From: Aldehydirespirator sp965221605
GTDB lineage: Bacteria > Actinomycetota > Acidimicrobiia > Acidimicrobiales > Aldehydirespiratoraceae
Assembly (NCBI GenBank): GCA_965221605.1
Contig: CBDCSK010000013.1
Coordinates: 248,001 to 312,000 of the forward strand
DNA: 64,000 nt
Reading direction: 5' to 3'
Under the pieces are notes generated by a model that ran no database searches, had not been told where the DNA came from, and saw only the letters and a program-made list of their open reading frames with translations. Position 1 is the stretch's first letter. The number at the start of each line of letters is the position of its first letter. Positions 1 through 9,515 of this stretch are shown here, piece after piece. The translations under genes were made by a program, and so were the position numbers.

Positions 1-621
1 ACCGACCGGGACGGCCAGACCCGACTCCGGCCCCAGGAACGCAGGATCCTGGGTACCCATCTCGTAGCGGCCCTCGACGACGACATCGGCCAGGGCGCGG
101 GCCGCGTCCACATCGCCGTGGCGGATCCTCACGTGACGGGCCAGACCCCCGCCGGACAGACCCTCGACCTGCCCGGTCAGCGACATCTCCGGATCGGTGT
201 TGGGCACCAGCTCCTCGTAGTCCACCACGATCAGCTCGCACGCCCGCCGGGCGATCTCGGGATGGGTGGCCGCCACCACCGCCACCGGCTCGCCCTGGTA
301 CCTCACCTCGTCGAAGGCCAGCACCGGCTGGTCGTAGACCTTCATGCCGTACGTCCTGGAGCCGGGCACGTCCCGGTGGGTGAGCACGCACCTCACACCG
401 TCGAGCCCTTCGGCCTGCGACGTGTCGATTCCCAGGATCCGCGCCCTCGGGTGCGGGCTCCGCAGGGTGACCCCCCACAGGGACCCGTCGTGGTACTCGT
501 CGGAGGAGTAGATGAACGAGCCGTCCACCTTGGGCACGCCGTCGGGCCGGGTCGCCGACGCCCCCACCCCGTCCACCACGGTCGGGGTCGTGACCCGCGT
601 CGGGGTCTCGGTGACCGTCAT
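1..621 (-). CDS. Molybdenum hydroxylase large (molybdopterin) subunit, N-terminal part only
   Basis: Large subunit of a CO dehydrogenase/xanthine dehydrogenase-family molybdenum hydroxylase; the C-terminus lies beyond the window. The visible 207 residues carry the conserved start of the aldehyde oxidase a/b hammerhead domain (KVDGSFIYSSDEY, then LRSPHPRARI, ending near YEELV). The molybdopterin and active-site loops are not in view, so the substrate cannot be told. The ATG at 621 lies 16 bases after the stop of the 2Fe-2S subunit, giving the order FAD subunit, iron-sulfur subunit, large subunit in one minus-strand operon. The family oxidises CO, aldehydes or purine-like substrates in the cytoplasm and passes electrons through 2Fe-2S clusters to FAD. 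Confidence 0.9.
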   Translation of the reverse strand, partial: MTVTETPTRVTTPTVVDGVGASATRPDGVPKVDGSFIYSSDEYHDGSLWGVTLRSPHPRARILGIDTSQAEGLDGVRCVLTHRDVPGSRTYGMKVYDQPVLAFDEVRYQGEPVAVVAATHPEIARRACELIVVDYEELVPNTDPEMSLTGQVEGLSGGGLARHVRIRHGDVDAARALADVVVEGRYEMGTQDPAFLGPESGLAVPVG

Positions 622-637
622 GGCCGGACCCGTGCGG

Positions 638-1107
<470 letters not shown>

Positions 1108-1111
<4 letters not shown>

Positions 1112-2055
1112 GCGGCCACCTCGGTTTCTAGATCGACGAGCGCCCAGTTGAGGCATCGCCGGCCCAGCACCGCCAGCGCGTGCCTCCGGTACTCGGCGCT
1201 GCCTCGCACATCGTCTATCGGGGAGGCGGCCTCCGCGACCAGGGCACCGAACTCACGGGCCACGCCCTCGTCAACGGCCGGCGGGGCCTGTTGGGTCGCG
1301 CTCGTTCGCCACCCGCCGGCCTTTTGGGTCGCGCTCGTTCGCCACCCGCCGGCCAGGACATCCTCGAGCATCTGCTCGGCGGCCCGGGCCCGCAGCGGGG
1401 TCGGACCGGCCGAGCCGATCCCGGTTCCTACCCGCCGGCCGGCCACGTCCAGGTTCAGCGCGAACGACGCGGTGGCGATCACCATGGCGTTGCGGGGCCC
1501 GACCTTGGCGAACTGCTGCGGACCAGCAGCCGCCGGTACCAGCACCGCCCGGATCAGCTCATCGGGCTCGAGGGCGCTGCGCTTGGGACCGAGGAAGAAG
1601 TCGTCGATGTCGATGAGACGCGGGCCCCGCACCGACTCGACCTCCACCCTCGCCCAGCAAGCCAGCAGCACCGGATGGGAGTCGCCGGCCGGCGAGGCAG
1701 TGGCGAGGTTGCCGGCCACCGTGCCCCGGTTGCGGATCTGGGGAGAACCGACCGTGCGGGCCGCCTGGGCCAGAGCGGGGCACAAGTCGCTGAGTTCCTC
1801 GATGATCCGGGTGAAGGAGACGCCCGCGCCGATACGCACTGTCCGGCCGTCATCGACCAGCTCCCAGGAGTCGAGCCCCTCGACCGATGTCAGGTCCAGG
1901 AGCGTGGGTGGCCGGGCCCGGCCGAAGTTGATGTCGACCATGAGGTCGGTGCCCCCGCAGATGGGGGACGCGTCGGGATACTGGGAGCGCAGCAGCATCG
2001 CGCCCCGCCACGACGACGGACGCAGCATCGGTCCCGACGCGAGCGGGCTCTCCAT
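1108..2055 (-). CDS. Molybdenum hydroxylase FAD-binding subunit (CoxM-like)
   Basis: First gene of the three-subunit operon, 315 residues. It has the FAD-binding fold of the CoxM/XdhB family: the CGGTDLM loop near residue 34 and the QIRNRGTVAGN motif near residue 120, followed by a CO dehydrogenase flavoprotein C-terminal domain. It takes electrons from the 2Fe-2S subunit. The oddity is a 22-residue insert at the domain border made of two 11-residue repeats (GGWRTSATQKA and GGWRTSATQQA), encoded by a 33-bp tandem repeat. The gene starts 53 bases from a divergent acyl-CoA dehydrogenase relic. Confidence 0.92.
1291..1354. repeat. 33-bp in-frame tandem repeat, two copies
   Basis: Two 31-base identical blocks begin at 1291 and 1324, spaced by 33 bases, inside the FAD-subunit gene. 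Each encodes GGWRTSATQ(K/Q)A. The insertion keeps the reading frame and falls between two domains, where it would be tolerated. Its peptide does not look like part of the family, so a small interspersed repeat inserted in the gene is likely. Confidence 0.85.
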
Positions 2056-2108
2056 GGTTGGTCAGTCTTGCACGGCCCACCAGCCGAACCGGTACGCTGC
2101 GGAACAGG

Positions 2109-2453
2109 GTGCGCCTGACGTATTCACCTGAGGTGAAGGCATTCAGGGCCGACTTCTCGGCATGGCTCGACGCCAACCTGCCCGACGAGGCGGCCACGGT
2201 CATACGACCCCGCTCCAGCGCCGACATACCGGCCTGGTCGCGGAGTTTCCAGCGCCGCATGTTCGACGACGGCTGGCTGGTGCCCGGCTACCCGCCCGAG
2301 TTCGGCGGGCGCAACGCCGGCCTCTACGAGCAGGCGGTGTTCTGGGAGGAGCTCGGACGGCGCCGCATCACCCAGAGCTTCAACCCTCAGGGGCTGGGCA
2401 TCGTCAGCGCGTCCATCATCGCTGAGCGAGTCCTCGGCCAGCCCCGGGGCTGA
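2109..2453 (+). pseudogene. Acyl-CoA dehydrogenase, N-terminal relic
   Basis: 114 residues from a GTG start match the start of a long-chain-type acyl-CoA dehydrogenase: FRADFSAWLDANLP, then GWLVPGYPPEFGGR, and EELGRRRI. The open frame ends at a stop where the family continues for about 270 more residues (FAD-binding middle domain, helical C-terminal domain). No continuation is visible in the next 80 bases in any frame, so this is a deletion product and not a simple frameshift. A longer start at 2058 is possible but adds non-conserved residues. It is probably non-functional. Confidence 0.75.
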
Positions 2454-2536
2454 GCGACGTGCCCCCCAAGCGAGATTCCAGTTGCCAAGGACCTCCACGG
2501 TCCTCGACTACAGGGATTTCGGAGACGGGCTGAGCG

Positions 2537-3652
2537 ATGGAGTTCGAGTTCACCGAGGACCAACTGGAGTTGCAGCGGGCGGTGCGCGACGTGCTGGACG
2601 CGGAGGCGCCGCCCGAACTGGCCCGGGCCGTCGCCGACGGCGAATCCGACGGCAGGAAGCTCTGGGACACGCTGGTGGGCCTGGAATGGCCGGCCATGGC
2701 CCTGCCGGAGGATGCCGGAGGCTTGGGCTACGGCTGGGTGGAGTTGGCCATCGTGCTGGAGGAGTTGGGCCGCCACGCCGCGCCGGGGCCGTTCGTGGCC
2801 ACCGTCACCCAGTTCGCTCCGCTGGTGCTGGGGGCGGCCGGCCCGGAGGACGCCGCGGCGTTGCTGTCCGATGTCGCCGCGGGCCGCACCACCGGCACGG
2901 TCGCGGTCGATGAGGGCGCGGGGACGTGGGACCCGGCCGGCGTGCAGGCCACCGCCCGCGGCGGCGACGACCTCGTGCTGTCGGGCACCAAGCACTACGT
3001 GGTGGACGGCGCCACCGCTGATGAGATCGCGGTGGTGGTCCGCCTCGACGGCGAGGCTCGGGGGGTGCTGGTTCCGGGCTCGTCGGTGCAGGCGCACGAG
3101 GTCGTGCCCATCGATCCGGGTGTCCGCCACTCCACTATCGGCCTCGACGGTGTGCGAGTGCCCGCCGATCGGCTGCTGGGCGGCGACGCCACCGACGCGG
3201 TCCGCCGGGCGCTGGAGGAGCCGGTCACCGCGATCGCGGCCGTCACCCTGGGTGCCTGCCAGCGGATCTTCGACATCATCAACGCCCATGCCAAGGAGCG
3301 CATCCAGTTCGGCGTGCCCATCGGCTCGTTCCAGGCGGTGAAGCACAAGCTGGCCGACATGTACGGCGACATCGAGCGGGCCCGGGTGCTGGTGTACTAC
3401 GCGGCGCTCACCCTGGCCGAGGACCACCCCGACCGCACGCTGGCCGCCTCCATGGCCAAGGCGGCCGCGGGCGAGGCCCAGCGTCGCTGCGTGCAGGACG
3501 GTCTCCAGTTAGCGGGCGGTATCGGCTACACCTGGGAGCACGACCTGCACCTGTTCCTGCGCCGGGCCAAGGTGGGCGAGCTCCACTTCAGCTCGTCCTC
3601 CCACCACCGCCGCAAGATCGCCCGCCTCGCCCTCCAAGCCCAATCCACCTAA
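2537..3652 (+). CDS. Acyl-CoA dehydrogenase
   Basis: Flavin-dependent acyl-CoA dehydrogenase, 371 residues, near full length for the family. The N-terminal helical domain opens with FTEDQLELQRAVRDVL. The middle beta domain (about 115-210) has VLSGTKHYVVDGATAD. The C-terminal helical domain contains QFGVPIGSFQAVKHKLADM and the family end motif QLAGGIGYTWEHDLHLFLRR. It would oxidise the alpha-beta bond of an acyl-CoA, with electrons going to ETF. The gene lies directly after the truncated relative, which suggests these were once a pair, as in steroid or branched-acid degradation operons. Its stop overlaps the stop of the convergent microprotein gene. Confidence 0.92.
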   Translation: MEFEFTEDQLELQRAVRDVLDAEAPPELARAVADGESDGRKLWDTLVGLEWPAMALPEDAGGLGYGWVELAIVLEELGRHAAPGPFVATVTQFAPLVLGAAGPEDAAALLSDVAAGRTTGTVAVDEGAGTWDPAGVQATARGGDDLVLSGTKHYVVDGATADEIAVVVRLDGEARGVLVPGSSVQAHEVVPIDPGVRHSTIGLDGVRVPADRLLGGDATDAVRRALEEPVTAIAAVTLGACQRIFDIINAHAKERIQFGVPIGSFQAVKHKLADMYGDIERARVLVYYAALTLAEDHPDRTLAASMAKAAAGEAQRRCVQDGLQLAGGIGYTWEHDLHLFLRRAKVGELHFSSSSHHRRKIARLALQAQST

Positions 3653-3852
3653 CCGGGCGGCGAGTTCGCAGGCGACTCCGGAGACTGAGGGTCGGTCAGG
3701 TAGCCAGCCCGCGCCAACGCCAGAACCAGGTTGTCCAGCTTCCCCTCCACCCGACGGATGTCGGAGCGCAATAGGTGGAAGGCGCCGGCCAGCACGCCGA
3801 TGAGCGCGCTCCCCAGCACGCCGATGAGCGTCGCGGCGATCGCCGGATCCAC
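3649..3852 (-). CDS. Small membrane/coiled-coil protein, copy 3 of a tandem trio
   Basis: 67 residues from a GTG at 3852. One N-terminal membrane segment (ATLIGVLGSALIGVLAGAFH) is followed by a charged amphipathic helix (RRVEGKLDNLVLALARAGYL) and a proline-rich end. It starts exactly like its two upstream neighbours (DPAIAATLIG), so the three are tandem duplicates. This copy has lost about 10-17 residues of the coiled-coil part. I do not recognise the family; single-span holin-like or membrane-anchor microproteins have this layout, but that is only a resemblance. Confidence 0.7.
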   Translation of the reverse strand: MDPAIAATLIGVLGSALIGVLAGAFHLLRSDIRRVEGKLDNLVLALARAGYLTDPQSPESPANSPPG

Positions 3853-3863
3853 CGCCCCTGCCC

Positions 3864-4118
3864 CTAATCCTGCGGGTCGGTCGGCGGCTGGGGCGCCTGC
3901 GGATCGACCAACCAACCGGCCCGGGCCAGTGCCAGGATCAGACTGTCCACCTTCGCCTCAAGCCGGTCCATCCTCTTGTTGGTCTCGATGTGATCGGCAC
4001 GGTTCTCGGCGCGCAAGTCCTTGAGGTCGGAGCGGAGCAGGTGGAAGGCGCCCGCGAACACGCCCAGCAGTGCGCTCACCATGACTCCGATGAGCGTCGC
4101 GGCTATCGCAGGATCCAC
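3864..4118 (-). CDS. Small membrane/coiled-coil protein, copy 2 of a tandem trio
   Basis: 84 residues, the longest of three paralogues. A single hydrophobic segment follows MDPAIAATLIG. A long charged heptad-like helix (LRSDLKDLRAENRADHIETN) comes next, then KVDSLILALARAGWL and a PPTDP-type tail. The C-terminal tail is nearly identical to that of the upstream copy. The genes are separated by 7 to 11 bases and are presumably co-transcribed. The function is unknown. Conservation of both ends with variable coiled-coil length suggests selection on the membrane segment and the terminal helix. Confidence 0.72.
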   Translation of the reverse strand: MDPAIAATLIGVMVSALLGVFAGAFHLLRSDLKDLRAENRADHIETNKRMDRLEAKVDSLILALARAGWLVDPQAPQPPTDPQD

Positions 4119-4125
4119 GGTTCCC

Positions 4126-4347
4126 CTAGCCCTGCGGGTCGGTCGGCGGTTGCGGCGCTTGGGGATCGACTAGCAGGCCCGCTCTCGCCAACGCCAGGAT
4201 GAGACCATCCAGCTTCCCCTCGAGCCGGTCGATTCGCTTGTTGGTGTCGCGGATGTCGGAGCGAAGCAGATGGAAGGCGCTCGCGAACACACCAAGGAGG
4301 GCCGCCACCATGATGCCGATGAGCGTCGCAGCGATCGCAGGGTCCAT
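4126..4347 (-). CDS. Small membrane/coiled-coil protein, copy 1 of a tandem trio
   Basis: 73 residues, first gene of the trio. The MDPAIAATLIGIMVAALL membrane segment is followed by RSDIRDTNKRIDRLEGKLDG, a coiled-coil-like helix, and the shared LILALARAG and PQPPTDP ends. About 80 bases upstream, before the P450 stop, the sequence is A/T-rich for this window (around 4380-4410) and may hold the trio's promoter. I do not recognise the product. Confidence 0.72.
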   Translation of the reverse strand: MDPAIAATLIGIMVAALLGVFASAFHLLRSDIRDTNKRIDRLEGKLDGLILALARAGLLVDPQAPQPPTDPQG

Positions 4348-4426
4348 GCCGGGATCGTAGCGGGAGGGGTGAACGGATGCAACTACATCATATGAAAATA
4401 CTTAAAAGGGATCGGCTAAACGCCGG

Positions 4427-5638
4427 TCAGGGCGGGTCGAAGAGGACTGGCAGCCTCGGGGGGCCGCGGAAGGCGTAGCCGCTGATCACCGGATGCTCGG
4501 CGTCAGGGTCGAGGCGCAGGTTCGGGAGGCGGTCGAGCACGGCGTTGATCCCGACCTCCAGCTCCATGCGGGCCAGATGCATGCCCAGGCACTGGTGCGG
4601 TCCCGTGCCGAAGGCCATGTGCTGCTGAGGGTCCCGGTCGAGGTCCCATTGGCCGGGATCGTCCCAGCGGGCCTCGTCCCGCGACGCCGACCCGTTGATG
4701 ATCGACACCGGCGACCCGGCCGGCACCGGGCAGCCCCTGATCTCGGTGTCGGCCGCGACCCGGCGGGCCACCATCGTCACCGACGTCTCCCAGCGCAGGG
4801 TCTCCTCCACCGCGGCCGGCACCAGCGAGCGGTCGGCCCGCACCCGGGCCATGGCCTCGGGCCGGTCCAGCAGGGCCAGCAGGCACGATCCGAAGGCCCG
4901 GTAGGTGGTCTCGGCCCCCGCCGGAAGGAGCAGCCGCAGGAACCCGTAGATCTTCGCGTCGGTGAGGCGGGCCCCGTCGATCTCAGCATGGACCAGCTCC
5001 GAGAGCAGGTCGCCCGTGGGGTGGGCCCGCCGGGCCTCCACCAGCGGCTCCAGGTAGTCGCGCATGGCCTGCGACGCCGCCATCCCCTCCTCGGGATACA
5101 GCGGCCCGTAGTTGATCTTCACCGCCCACTCGTTGAACTGCTCGTGGTCGGTGGTGGGCACGCCCACGATCCCGCAGATCACCTGCACGGGGAACTTGCT
5201 GGTGACCTCGGCCACCAGGTCGGCCCGACCGGCCGGCGCGATGCCCTCCAGCAGCCGGTCGATGACGGGCTCCATCAGCTCTCCCCGCCAGCGCTCCAGG
5301 GTCGAGCGGCGGAAGGCGTAGGCCACCAGGTTGCGGTAACGGCGATGCTCCTCACCGTCGAGGCCGAGCAGCAGCTCACCCATGTAGGGCCGCATCACCT
5401 CTCCGTTGATCGACGCCGAGAACGTGCGCCAGTCCTTCAGGACACGGTCGGCGTCGGCCCAGGAGGTGACCGTGAACCTCGGCACGGCCGGCTCGTCGGT
5501 GAAGCTGATGCCCGGCTCCTCGATCACCGGGCAGTGTTGGCGGGAGTGGTCCCACTGCTCGTAGGGCTGAGCGGAGTCCCACTGGTCATAGGGCGGCGCC
5601 GAGTAGTCCATCTCGCCGGAGTCCACGCTGGGCTCCAT
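4427..5638 (-). CDS. Cytochrome P450
   Basis: Soluble bacterial P450 monooxygenase of 403 residues, the normal length. The I-helix oxygen-binding motif AGAETTYR, the K-helix ExxR (EETLRWE) and the haem-ligand loop FGTGPHQCLGMHLA with its proximal Cys are all present. The substrate cannot be deduced. It follows the CoA-transferase gene with a 2-base gap, so it is the last gene of an amidohydrolase, CoA-transferase, P450 operon. That operon looks catabolic, perhaps for an aromatic or terpenoid acid. No ferredoxin gene is adjacent. Confidence 0.95.
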   Translation of the reverse strand: MEPSVDSGEMDYSAPPYDQWDSAQPYEQWDHSRQHCPVIEEPGISFTDEPAVPRFTVTSWADADRVLKDWRTFSASINGEVMRPYMGELLLGLDGEEHRRYRNLVAYAFRRSTLERWRGELMEPVIDRLLEGIAPAGRADLVAEVTSKFPVQVICGIVGVPTTDHEQFNEWAVKINYGPLYPEEGMAASQAMRDYLEPLVEARRAHPTGDLLSELVHAEIDGARLTDAKIYGFLRLLLPAGAETTYRAFGSCLLALLDRPEAMARVRADRSLVPAAVEETLRWETSVTMVARRVAADTEIRGCPVPAGSPVSIINGSASRDEARWDDPGQWDLDRDPQQHMAFGTGPHQCLGMHLARMELEVGINAVLDRLPNLRLDPDAEHPVISGYAFRGPPRLPVLFDPP

Positions 5639-5640
5639 GG

Positions 5641-6857
5641 CTAGAGGATGGCGCCGCTGGCCTTGAGCGCGGCTATCTCGTCCCAGTCGATGCCCAGCGA
5701 CGCCAGCACCAGCTCGGTGTGCTCGCCCAGCTCCGGTGCCCGGTCCACCTCCACCGGGGTCTCGTCGAACTGGGCCGGGCTGGCCACCAGCTGCACCGCC
5801 TCGCCGGCGGCGCTCTCCATGGCCGGCAGGTAGCTGTTGGCCGTCACCTGGGGGTCGTCATAGAGCTCGACCAGCGTCTGGAACGGCGTCCACACCCCCT
5901 CGAAGTCGGCGAGACGCTCCTTCCACTCGTCCAGGGTCCGCTCGGCGAAGGCCTCGTCGATGATGTCGATGCACTCCGGTCCGTTCTGCGAGCGGGCCTC
6001 GGAGGTGTTGAACCGCTCGTCGGTCACCAGGATCGGCCGCTCCAGCCGGACCGCGAAGTCCTCCCAGTAGCGGTCGCTCTGCAGCAGGATCAGGCTGATG
6101 TAGCGGTCGTCGGCGGTGCGGAACACGCCCACGCCGGGATTGGGGGACTTGCGCCGGTCACCCCGGGGCAGCGACGTGAGCCCGAACAGCTTGGCCGCCA
6201 CCACCAGCGGCGAGATCTGCCACAGCGCGGGTGGCCGGCAGCGACACGTCGATCACGGCGGCCTCGGAGGTGCGCTCCCGCTTGAGCAGCGCGGCGGCGA
6301 TGGCGCCGGCCAGGGCCATGCCCCCCATGACGTCGCCGAACGCCGGCGAGGGCTGGCCCTGGGGCCATCCCTTCGCATCGGGCGGGAACACGGCGGCCAC
6401 CCCTCCCCGGGCCCAGAACGAGGCGCCGTCGAAGCCGCCCTTCTCCGCGTCCGGACCGGCCGGACCCTGCCCGGTGCCCCGGGCGATGACGATCGACGGG
6501 TTGCGGGCCCGGATGGCGTCGTTGTCGATGCCGAGCCGGCGCCGCACCGGCTCCAGGTAGTTGGGTGAGGAACACGTCGGCCGTCTCGACCAGCCTGAGC
6601 AGGGCCTCGCGGCCGTCGGGGTGGGCGATGTTGAGGGCCACGGACTGCTTGCCCCGGTTGGGCTGCTCCACCATGAAGTTGACCCCTCCGCCGGGGATCA
6701 GCCCCGAGGTGATCAGGCCTCGCTGGGGGTCGCCACCGGCCGGGTTCTCGATCTTGATGACCTCCGCGCCCCAGTCCACCAGCACCGACCCGTCCGAGGG
6801 GACGAACATCCACGTCGCGACTTCTATAACCCTGACGCCGTCCAGAGGCCCGGCCAC
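5641..6857 (-). pseudogene. CaiB/BaiF family (class III) CoA transferase, two frameshifts
   Basis: Read through two frameshifts, this gives a near-complete class III CoA transferase of about 405 residues. It starts MAGPLDGVRVIEVATWM and VLVDWGAEVIKIENP, and continues through NPSIVIARGTGQG to FRTADDRYISL and a normal C-terminus. The frame breaks near 6565 (after ADVFLT) and near 6230 (after VSLPAT). At both places one extra C in an ACCC run explains the break exactly, and removing it restores the family sequence. The gene is either newly decayed or affected by sequencing indels. It would move CoA between acyl-CoA and a free acid. Confidence 0.8.
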
Positions 6858-6887
6858 GCCTACACCACCTCAGGCTCGCGCGGGCGG

Positions 6888-8067
6888 TCAGACCGCCAGC
6901 AGCTCCTTCAGGTTGCCGCCCATGATCTTGGCCGCGTCGGACTGCGACAGCGAAGAGGGCAGGTCGTCGTAGAAGCTGACGGGATTGCCCAGGCCCTCGG
7001 GGTGCGGGTAGTCGGAGCCGAACAGCAGCCGGTCGGGGCTCATGATGTCGATGAGGCCCTCCAGGGCGTCCTCCCAGAACGGGTTGACGTAGACGTTTCG
7101 CTTGAACGCCTCGACGGGATTCTCACCGAAGTCCTGGGGCATCTTCTTGTAGATGCCCTCGAACTTCTCCAGCAGGGGCGCCACCCGGGTGCCGCCGTTC
7201 TCGATGGTGGCGATGCGCAGGTCCGGGAACCGGGTGAAGGCCCCGTGGCAGACCATCGCGGCCATCATGTCGCTGATGGCCCGGTTCTGCATCACCAGCA
7301 GGCGCAGCGGGTTGGGCTTGAACGGCAGGAACTCGGTCCTGCCCTCCCAGATCGACACCAGATCGGCGTAGCCCGAATCGGACGAGTGCATGCCCACCAG
7401 CACGCCGGCCTCCTGGACCCTGGCCCAGAACGGGTCGAACTCGGGCAGGGCCGGCGACCGGGGCCCACGCAGGCCCCAGGCCGGCGCGGGACGGATCAGG
7501 ATGCAGCGGGCGCCGCGCTCCAGGCACCACTCCAGCTCCTCGACGGCCTTCTCGACGATGGGCAGGGTGATGATCGGGGTGGCGAAGATCCGGTCGTGGT
7601 AGTTGAAGGTCCACTCGTCGTGGATCCACTGGTTCAGGGAGTGGACCCCGGTGTGGGTCAGGTCGGGGTCGTCACGCATCCGCTCCTCGAGCAGGCTGGC
7701 CAGCGTCGGGAACATGAGCGATCCCTGGATCCCCAGCTCGTCGAGGTGGGGGAGGCGGGCCTCGGCGTTGCGGGCCCAGTCGGGGCAGCGGATCGGCTTG
7801 CCGAAGATCTCGCGCAGGCTCTTGCCGTCGGGGTTGCCGTGACGGTGGGTACTCCTCCGGGGCGCCGGGAGGGGCCACCACCTCGAAGGTCGGGGTGGGG
7901 ATGTACTCGGAGATCTGGCCCTTGATGGCGATCTTGGTGCGACCGTCGACCTGCACGTAGCGGATGGCGCCCTTGTATTCGGGCGGCAGGTAGCGGGTGA
8001 AGGCGTCCTCGGTCTCGTACATGTGGTTGTCGGAGTCGAATACTTCGAAGCCGAGATCACGAGCCAC
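6888..8067 (-). pseudogene. Amidohydrolase family 2 protein (COG2159), one frameshift
   Basis: TIM-barrel metal-dependent hydrolase/decarboxylase of the amidohydrolase_2 family, about 390 residues when the frame is corrected. The start FEVFDSDNHMYE holds the first metal-binding site, TIENGG lies in the barrel, and FGSDYPHPEG holds the late catalytic Asp. A single extra C near 7848 (after PEEY) breaks the frame between residues about 75 and 80, in the same ACCC context as the two breaks in the downstream gene. The GTG at 8067 follows a GGGAGGGG ribosome-binding site. It is probably the first gene of the operon with the CoA transferase and P450. Confidence 0.8.
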
Positions 8068-8110
8068 GACAGTTCCCCTCCCGCGACGGCTGTGGAGCAG
8101 TGCAAACCTA

Positions 8111-8325
8111 CCCGCTGCCGATTGGTTGTCCCGGCCGGCGGATCCTGTCGTCGAGGCCTTCCGACTGACGGGGCTTCGCCCCATTGCCGGTCGGTTCGTC
8201 CCGGCCGGCGGGTCCTGTCGCCGAGCCGAGATGACCGACACGGACTTCGCCCCATTGCCGGTCGGTTCGTCCCGGCCGGCGGGTCCTGTCGCCGAGCCGA
8301 GATGACCGACACGGACTTCGCCCCA
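8111..8325. repeat. 71-bp tandem repeat, about three copies
   Basis: Two identical 71-base units occupy 8184-8254 and 8255-8325. A diverged third unit lies at 8111-8183. The units include the block CCGGCCGGCGGGTCCTGTCG. The array sits between divergent genes (amidohydrolase and TauD-like dioxygenase), so both promoters must lie in or next to it. Open frames cross the array on both strands, but their products are just repeats. It may be a regulatory array or an intergenic repeat family. Confidence 0.9.
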
Positions 8326-8414
8326 TTCGTCGGTCATCTGACTCGCCGCCACCCACCGGCCTGGGGGGTTGAGCCCCATTTGTGGGAGGATGTTGCCGAC
8401 CCGGGGGGTCAGGT

Positions 8415-9434
8415 ATGGACATGCGCACTGAGCCGATGACGGGACCATCGGTTTGGCTCGCCGACGAGCTGGAGAACTCGGACGAGTGGGTCTATCGATT
8501 CACCGAAGCCGACCTCTCCGAACTTGAGCGCGGCGTGGAGTTGGTCGCGGGCCGCGACGTGCGCGATCTGGCCCCGGAAGCGTTTCCGCTGCCTGGGCTG
8601 GAGGCGCGCATCAAGGAGTTCATCGACGAGCTCGACACCGGCCGGGGCTTCGTCGTGCTGCGAGGCCTCCCGATGGGCCCGCGGTTCGACCGGGCCGCAG
8701 CCGCAACCGTGTTCTGGGCGATCTGCTCCCGCATCGGCCGGCTGGTCCCGACCACCAGTGACGGAGCCCTCCTCAACCACGTCTACGACCGCGGCCCCGG
8801 GCAGGATCCGAACGCCAGGGCCTATTCCACCAACATCGGCGGTCACATCCACTCCGACGGGGTCGAGATCGTGGGCCTCATGTGCCTCCGGCCGTCGACC
8901 GACGGCGGTGGCGTGAGCATCGTCGCCAGCTCGATGACGGTGTTCAACACCCTGCTCGAGGAGCACCCCGAGTGGCTGCCCATCCTCTTCAAGCGGATGG
9001 CCTGCGACTGGAAGCTGGAGGAGCCGCCGGGCAGCCAGGGCTGGTACCCGCAGTCGCTGTACTGCTACGTCGACGGGTGGCTGTCGGCCACGCTCAAGAC
9101 CGGCTTCCAGCGGTCGGCTCAGCGCTTCGACGGCGTCGACCGGCTCACCGACGACGAGCTCGCCTGCTTCAAGTACCTGGAGTCCATCCCCGAACGGCCC
9201 GGCGTGACCCTGCACATGGACCTCGAGGCGGGCGACATCCAGTTGGTGAACAACTACGTCACGCTGCATTCCCGCACGGCCTACACCGACGACCCGGCGA
9301 GACCCGAAGAGAGGCGCCACATGCTGCGCTACTGGATGAGCCGCTCGGGCCTGAGCCCGCGGGCGGTGTCGGCCGACTACCAGTTCATGCGGGACGACTA
9401 CTTCGGGCTCACCCAACCCGCTCCCCTACTGTGA
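8415..9434 (+). CDS. TauD/TfdA family Fe(II)/2-oxoglutarate dioxygenase
   Basis: 339 residues from ATG 8415, preceded by a G-rich ribosome-binding site. The fold signature is visible: VVLRGLP near residue 75, the metal-binding His-x-Asp in GGHIHSDGVE (about residue 140), the distal His in LVNNYVTLHSRTAY (about 290) and the 2-oxoglutarate-binding Arg in the RHMLRYWMS segment. Such enzymes hydroxylate sulfonates, carnitine precursors or xenobiotic acids in the cytoplasm. The gene stands alone, convergent with the ABC exporter, so the substrate is unknown. A longer start at 8382 is less likely. Confidence 0.88.
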   Translation: MDMRTEPMTGPSVWLADELENSDEWVYRFTEADLSELERGVELVAGRDVRDLAPEAFPLPGLEARIKEFIDELDTGRGFVVLRGLPMGPRFDRAAAATVFWAICSRIGRLVPTTSDGALLNHVYDRGPGQDPNARAYSTNIGGHIHSDGVEIVGLMCLRPSTDGGGVSIVASSMTVFNTLLEEHPEWLPILFKRMACDWKLEEPPGSQGWYPQSLYCYVDGWLSATLKTGFQRSAQRFDGVDRLTDDELACFKYLESIPERPGVTLHMDLEAGDIQLVNNYVTLHSRTAYTDDPARPEERRHMLRYWMSRSGLSPRAVSADYQFMRDDYFGLTQPAPLL

Positions 9435-9437
9435 GCG

Positions 9438-9484
9438 AAATCTGTAGACAAACCCGTCGTATGGGAGGAAACCCGTACAGATTT
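9438..9484. terminator. Inverted repeat between convergent genes
   Basis: AAATCTGTA at 9438-9446 is matched by TACAGATTT at 9476-9484, a perfect 9-bp inverted repeat around a 29-base loop. It lies between the stop of the dioxygenase gene and the stop of the convergent exporter gene. A shared bidirectional terminator is the simplest reading. The long loop makes it weak, and a protein-binding palindrome is also possible. Confidence 0.45.
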
Positions 9485-9515
9485 GGGGTGAGGCCTGCCC
9501 GTGGCGGTTCGATCG

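Noticed and set aside
8108..8448. Coding frames through the 71-bp array (both strands)
   Set aside because: Their products are just translated repeats; the flanking genes have better starts outside the array.
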